From: Oscillospiraceae bacterium UBA3851
GTDB lineage: Bacteria; Bacillota; Clostridia; Oscillospirales; Oscillospiraceae
NCBI GenBank assembly: GCA_002392625.1
Contig: DGHJ01000023.1
Span: 8,482-13,751 of the forward strand
Reading direction: 5' to 3'
DNA length: 5,270 nt
The translations under genes were made by a program, and so were the position numbers. Below are positions 3,987 through 5,270 of the stretch, piece by piece. Under the pieces are notes generated by a model. It did no database searches and had not been told where the DNA came from. It saw only the letters and a program-made list of their open reading frames with translations. How positions within the stretch are numbered: position 1 is the stretch's first letter; every line of letters starts with the position of its first letter.

Positions 3987-5270
3987 TTACGTCTGCTTCC
4001 CTGCAAACTGGGTCATATAGAGCCGGTAGTAGTCGCCCTTCCGCGCCAGCAGCTCCGTATGGCTGCCGGTCTCCACAATGGAGCCGCGGTCCATGACGAT
4101 GATCTGGTCGGCGTCCTGGATGGTGGAGATCCGGTGGGCGATGATGAGACTGGTGCGGCCGGCCATCAGGGTGTGCATGGCGTCCTGGATGTTCTTCTCC
4201 GTGCGGGTGTCCACGCTGGAGGTGGCCTCGTCCAGAATCAGGATGTAGGGGTAGGACAGGAAAGCCCGGCCGATGGCCAGCAGCTGCCGCTGACCCTGGG
4301 ACAGGTTGGCCCCGGCGGAGGCCAGATAGGTGTCGTAGCCCTGGGGCAGGGCGGCCACCACGCCGTCGCAGTTGCTGGAGCGTGCCGCCGCGTCCATCTC
4401 CTCCCGCGTGGCGGAGGGGTTGGCGTAGGCCAGATTGGCCCCCACGGTGTCGGAGAACAAGACGGTGTCCTGCAGCACAATGCCGATGCTGTCCCGCAGG
4501 CTGTGGAGGCTCAGGTCCCGTATGTCGACGCCGTCCAGGGTGATCTGGCCGCTGTCGATGTCGTAAAACCGCATCAGCAGATTGATGATGGTGGTCTTGC
4601 CGCTGCCGGTGGAACCCACCAGGGCGATCTTTTTGCCGGACTCGATCTTCAGATTGAAGTCGGAGATGATCTTCGTGCCGGGCACATAGGAGAAGTCCAC
4701 GTGCTTAAACTCGATGACGCCCTGCACCGGCTGAGGAAGCTCCCGGCCGGCCATGTCCTCGCCGGCCTCGTCCAGGATATCGAAGATGCGCTCGGCGCCG
4801 GCCACGGCGGTCTGGATCTGGCCGTAGAGCTGGGACAGCTCGTTGATGGGCCGGGAAAACTGCTTGGAGTAGATGATAAAGGCGGAGATGACGCCCACGG
4901 AGATGGAGCCGCTGAGAACAAACCGGGCGCCGAACACCGCCACGATGATGAAGGAGAAGTTGCTGAACATATTCATCACCGGGCCCATCATGTTGCCGAT
5001 GATCTCGGCGATGATGCCGGTGCGGGTCAGGGCGTCGGAGGTCTCGGTGAAGGTCTCCACGGCCTCGGCCTGCTGGTTGTAGGCGGTGACGGTGCGGGTA
5101 TTGGTCACCATCTCCTCCACGGTGCCGTTGACCTGGCCCAGCAGCTTCTGGCGCTGCACGTAATATTTTCGCATATATTTGGTGATGATCCGGGTGAACA
5201 CCACCGTCAGCACGATGGTGGTGCAGCACAGCAGCGTCAGCGGCACGCTGTACCACAGCATCACCGCCAG
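3987..5270 (-). CDS. ABC exporter half-transporter, permease-ATPase fusion, TM288/BmrD-like (5' end outside window)
   Basis: The reading frame runs off the right edge; 427 residues to the TAA stop are visible. Residues about 1-140 hold the later transmembrane helices of a type I exporter (hydrophobic spans near 8-25, 100-120 and 123-135), with the intracellular coupling helix region between (GTVEEMVTNTRTVTAYNQQ). From about 185 there is a complete nucleotide-binding domain: Walker A GSTGSGKTT (219-227), Q-loop Gln267, signature LSQGQ (323-327), Walker B ILILDE with Glu348, D-loop SSVD and switch His379. The ANLSQGQRQLL signature and the stretch TEKNIQDAMHTLMAGRTSLIIAHRISTI closely resemble the catalytically competent subunit of heterodimeric exporters such as TM287/288. 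A partner gene is therefore likely just upstream, outside the window. It probably exports drugs, lipids or peptides; the substrate cannot be read from the sequence. No clear terminator follows, and nothing ties it functionally to the RT. Confidence 0.93.
   Translation of the reverse strand: MAVMLWYSVPLTLLCCTTIVLTVVFTRIITKYMRKYYVQRQKLLGQVNGTVEEMVTNTRTVTAYNQQAEAVETFTETSDALTRTGIIAEIIGNMMGPVMNMFSNFSFIIVAVFGARFVLSGSISVGVISAFIIYSKQFSRPINELSQLYGQIQTAVAGAERIFDILDEAGEDMAGRELPQPVQGVIEFKHVDFSYVPGTKIISDFNLKIESGKKIALVGSTGSGKTTIINLLMRFYDIDSGQITLDGVDIRDLSLHSLRDSIGIVLQDTVLFSDTVGANLAYANPSATREEMDAAARSSNCDGVVAALPQGYDTYLASAGANLSQGQRQLLAIGRAFLSYPYILILDEATSSVDTRTEKNIQDAMHTLMAGRTSLIIAHRISTIQDADQIIVMDRGSIVETGSHTELLARKGDYYRLYMTQFAGKQT

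Noticed and set aside
3976..3988. AT palindrome (AAATAT-G-ATATTT) at the ABC transporter stop codon as a terminator
   Set aside because: It is a 6-bp all-AT stem with a one-base centre and no following U-tract; too weak to terminate transcription.

Overview
The window is GC-rich and densely coded. Its proteins look like those of a high-GC Clostridia lineage (Oscillospiraceae-type gut Firmicutes), given strong AAAGGAGG ribosome sites, a clostridial ParC/GyrA-like tail, and a TM288-like half of a heterodimeric ABC exporter. The taxonomic placement is inferred from family resemblance, not from a marker gene.

Left part, plus strand: the last 302 codons of a type IIA topoisomerase A subunit (ParC-like, no recognisable GyrA box); a short spacer with a REP-like palindrome; an uncharacterised 259-residue lipoprotein; then a tRNA-Gly(GCC) with a consensus TTGACA/TATAAT promoter. 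A 19-bp perfect hairpin with an A-run on one side and a T-run on the other ends the tRNA transcript and also the convergent transcript from the right. This part looks like ordinary chromosomal backbone.

Middle part, minus strand (read right to left): a sigma-70-type promoter with a 9-bp inverted repeat across its -10 element; a 182-residue protein whose C-terminal half resembles a degenerate PD-(D/E)XK-type fold; a 177-bp non-coding gap; and a 402-residue stand-alone reverse transcriptase (RT) with an intact YSDD active site. The gap holds a 17-bp perfect inverted repeat enclosing about 106 nt of nested hairpins and a possible pseudoknot, ending in a long U-tract 21 nt before the RT start codon. 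The layout (promoter, small protein, structured RNA, RT, terminator) resembles RT systems that use an adjacent non-coding RNA, such as retrons and some DRT/UG defence RTs. However, the RT lacks the retron NAxxH and VTG signatures, the DGR motif, and any surrounding group II intron RNA. This is the strongest candidate here for an undescribed system; its function is inference.

Right part, minus strand: the C-terminal 427 residues of an ABC exporter half-transporter (TM288/BmrD-like), cut by the window edge. It has no clear terminator, so some transcription may run into the small-protein/RT unit.
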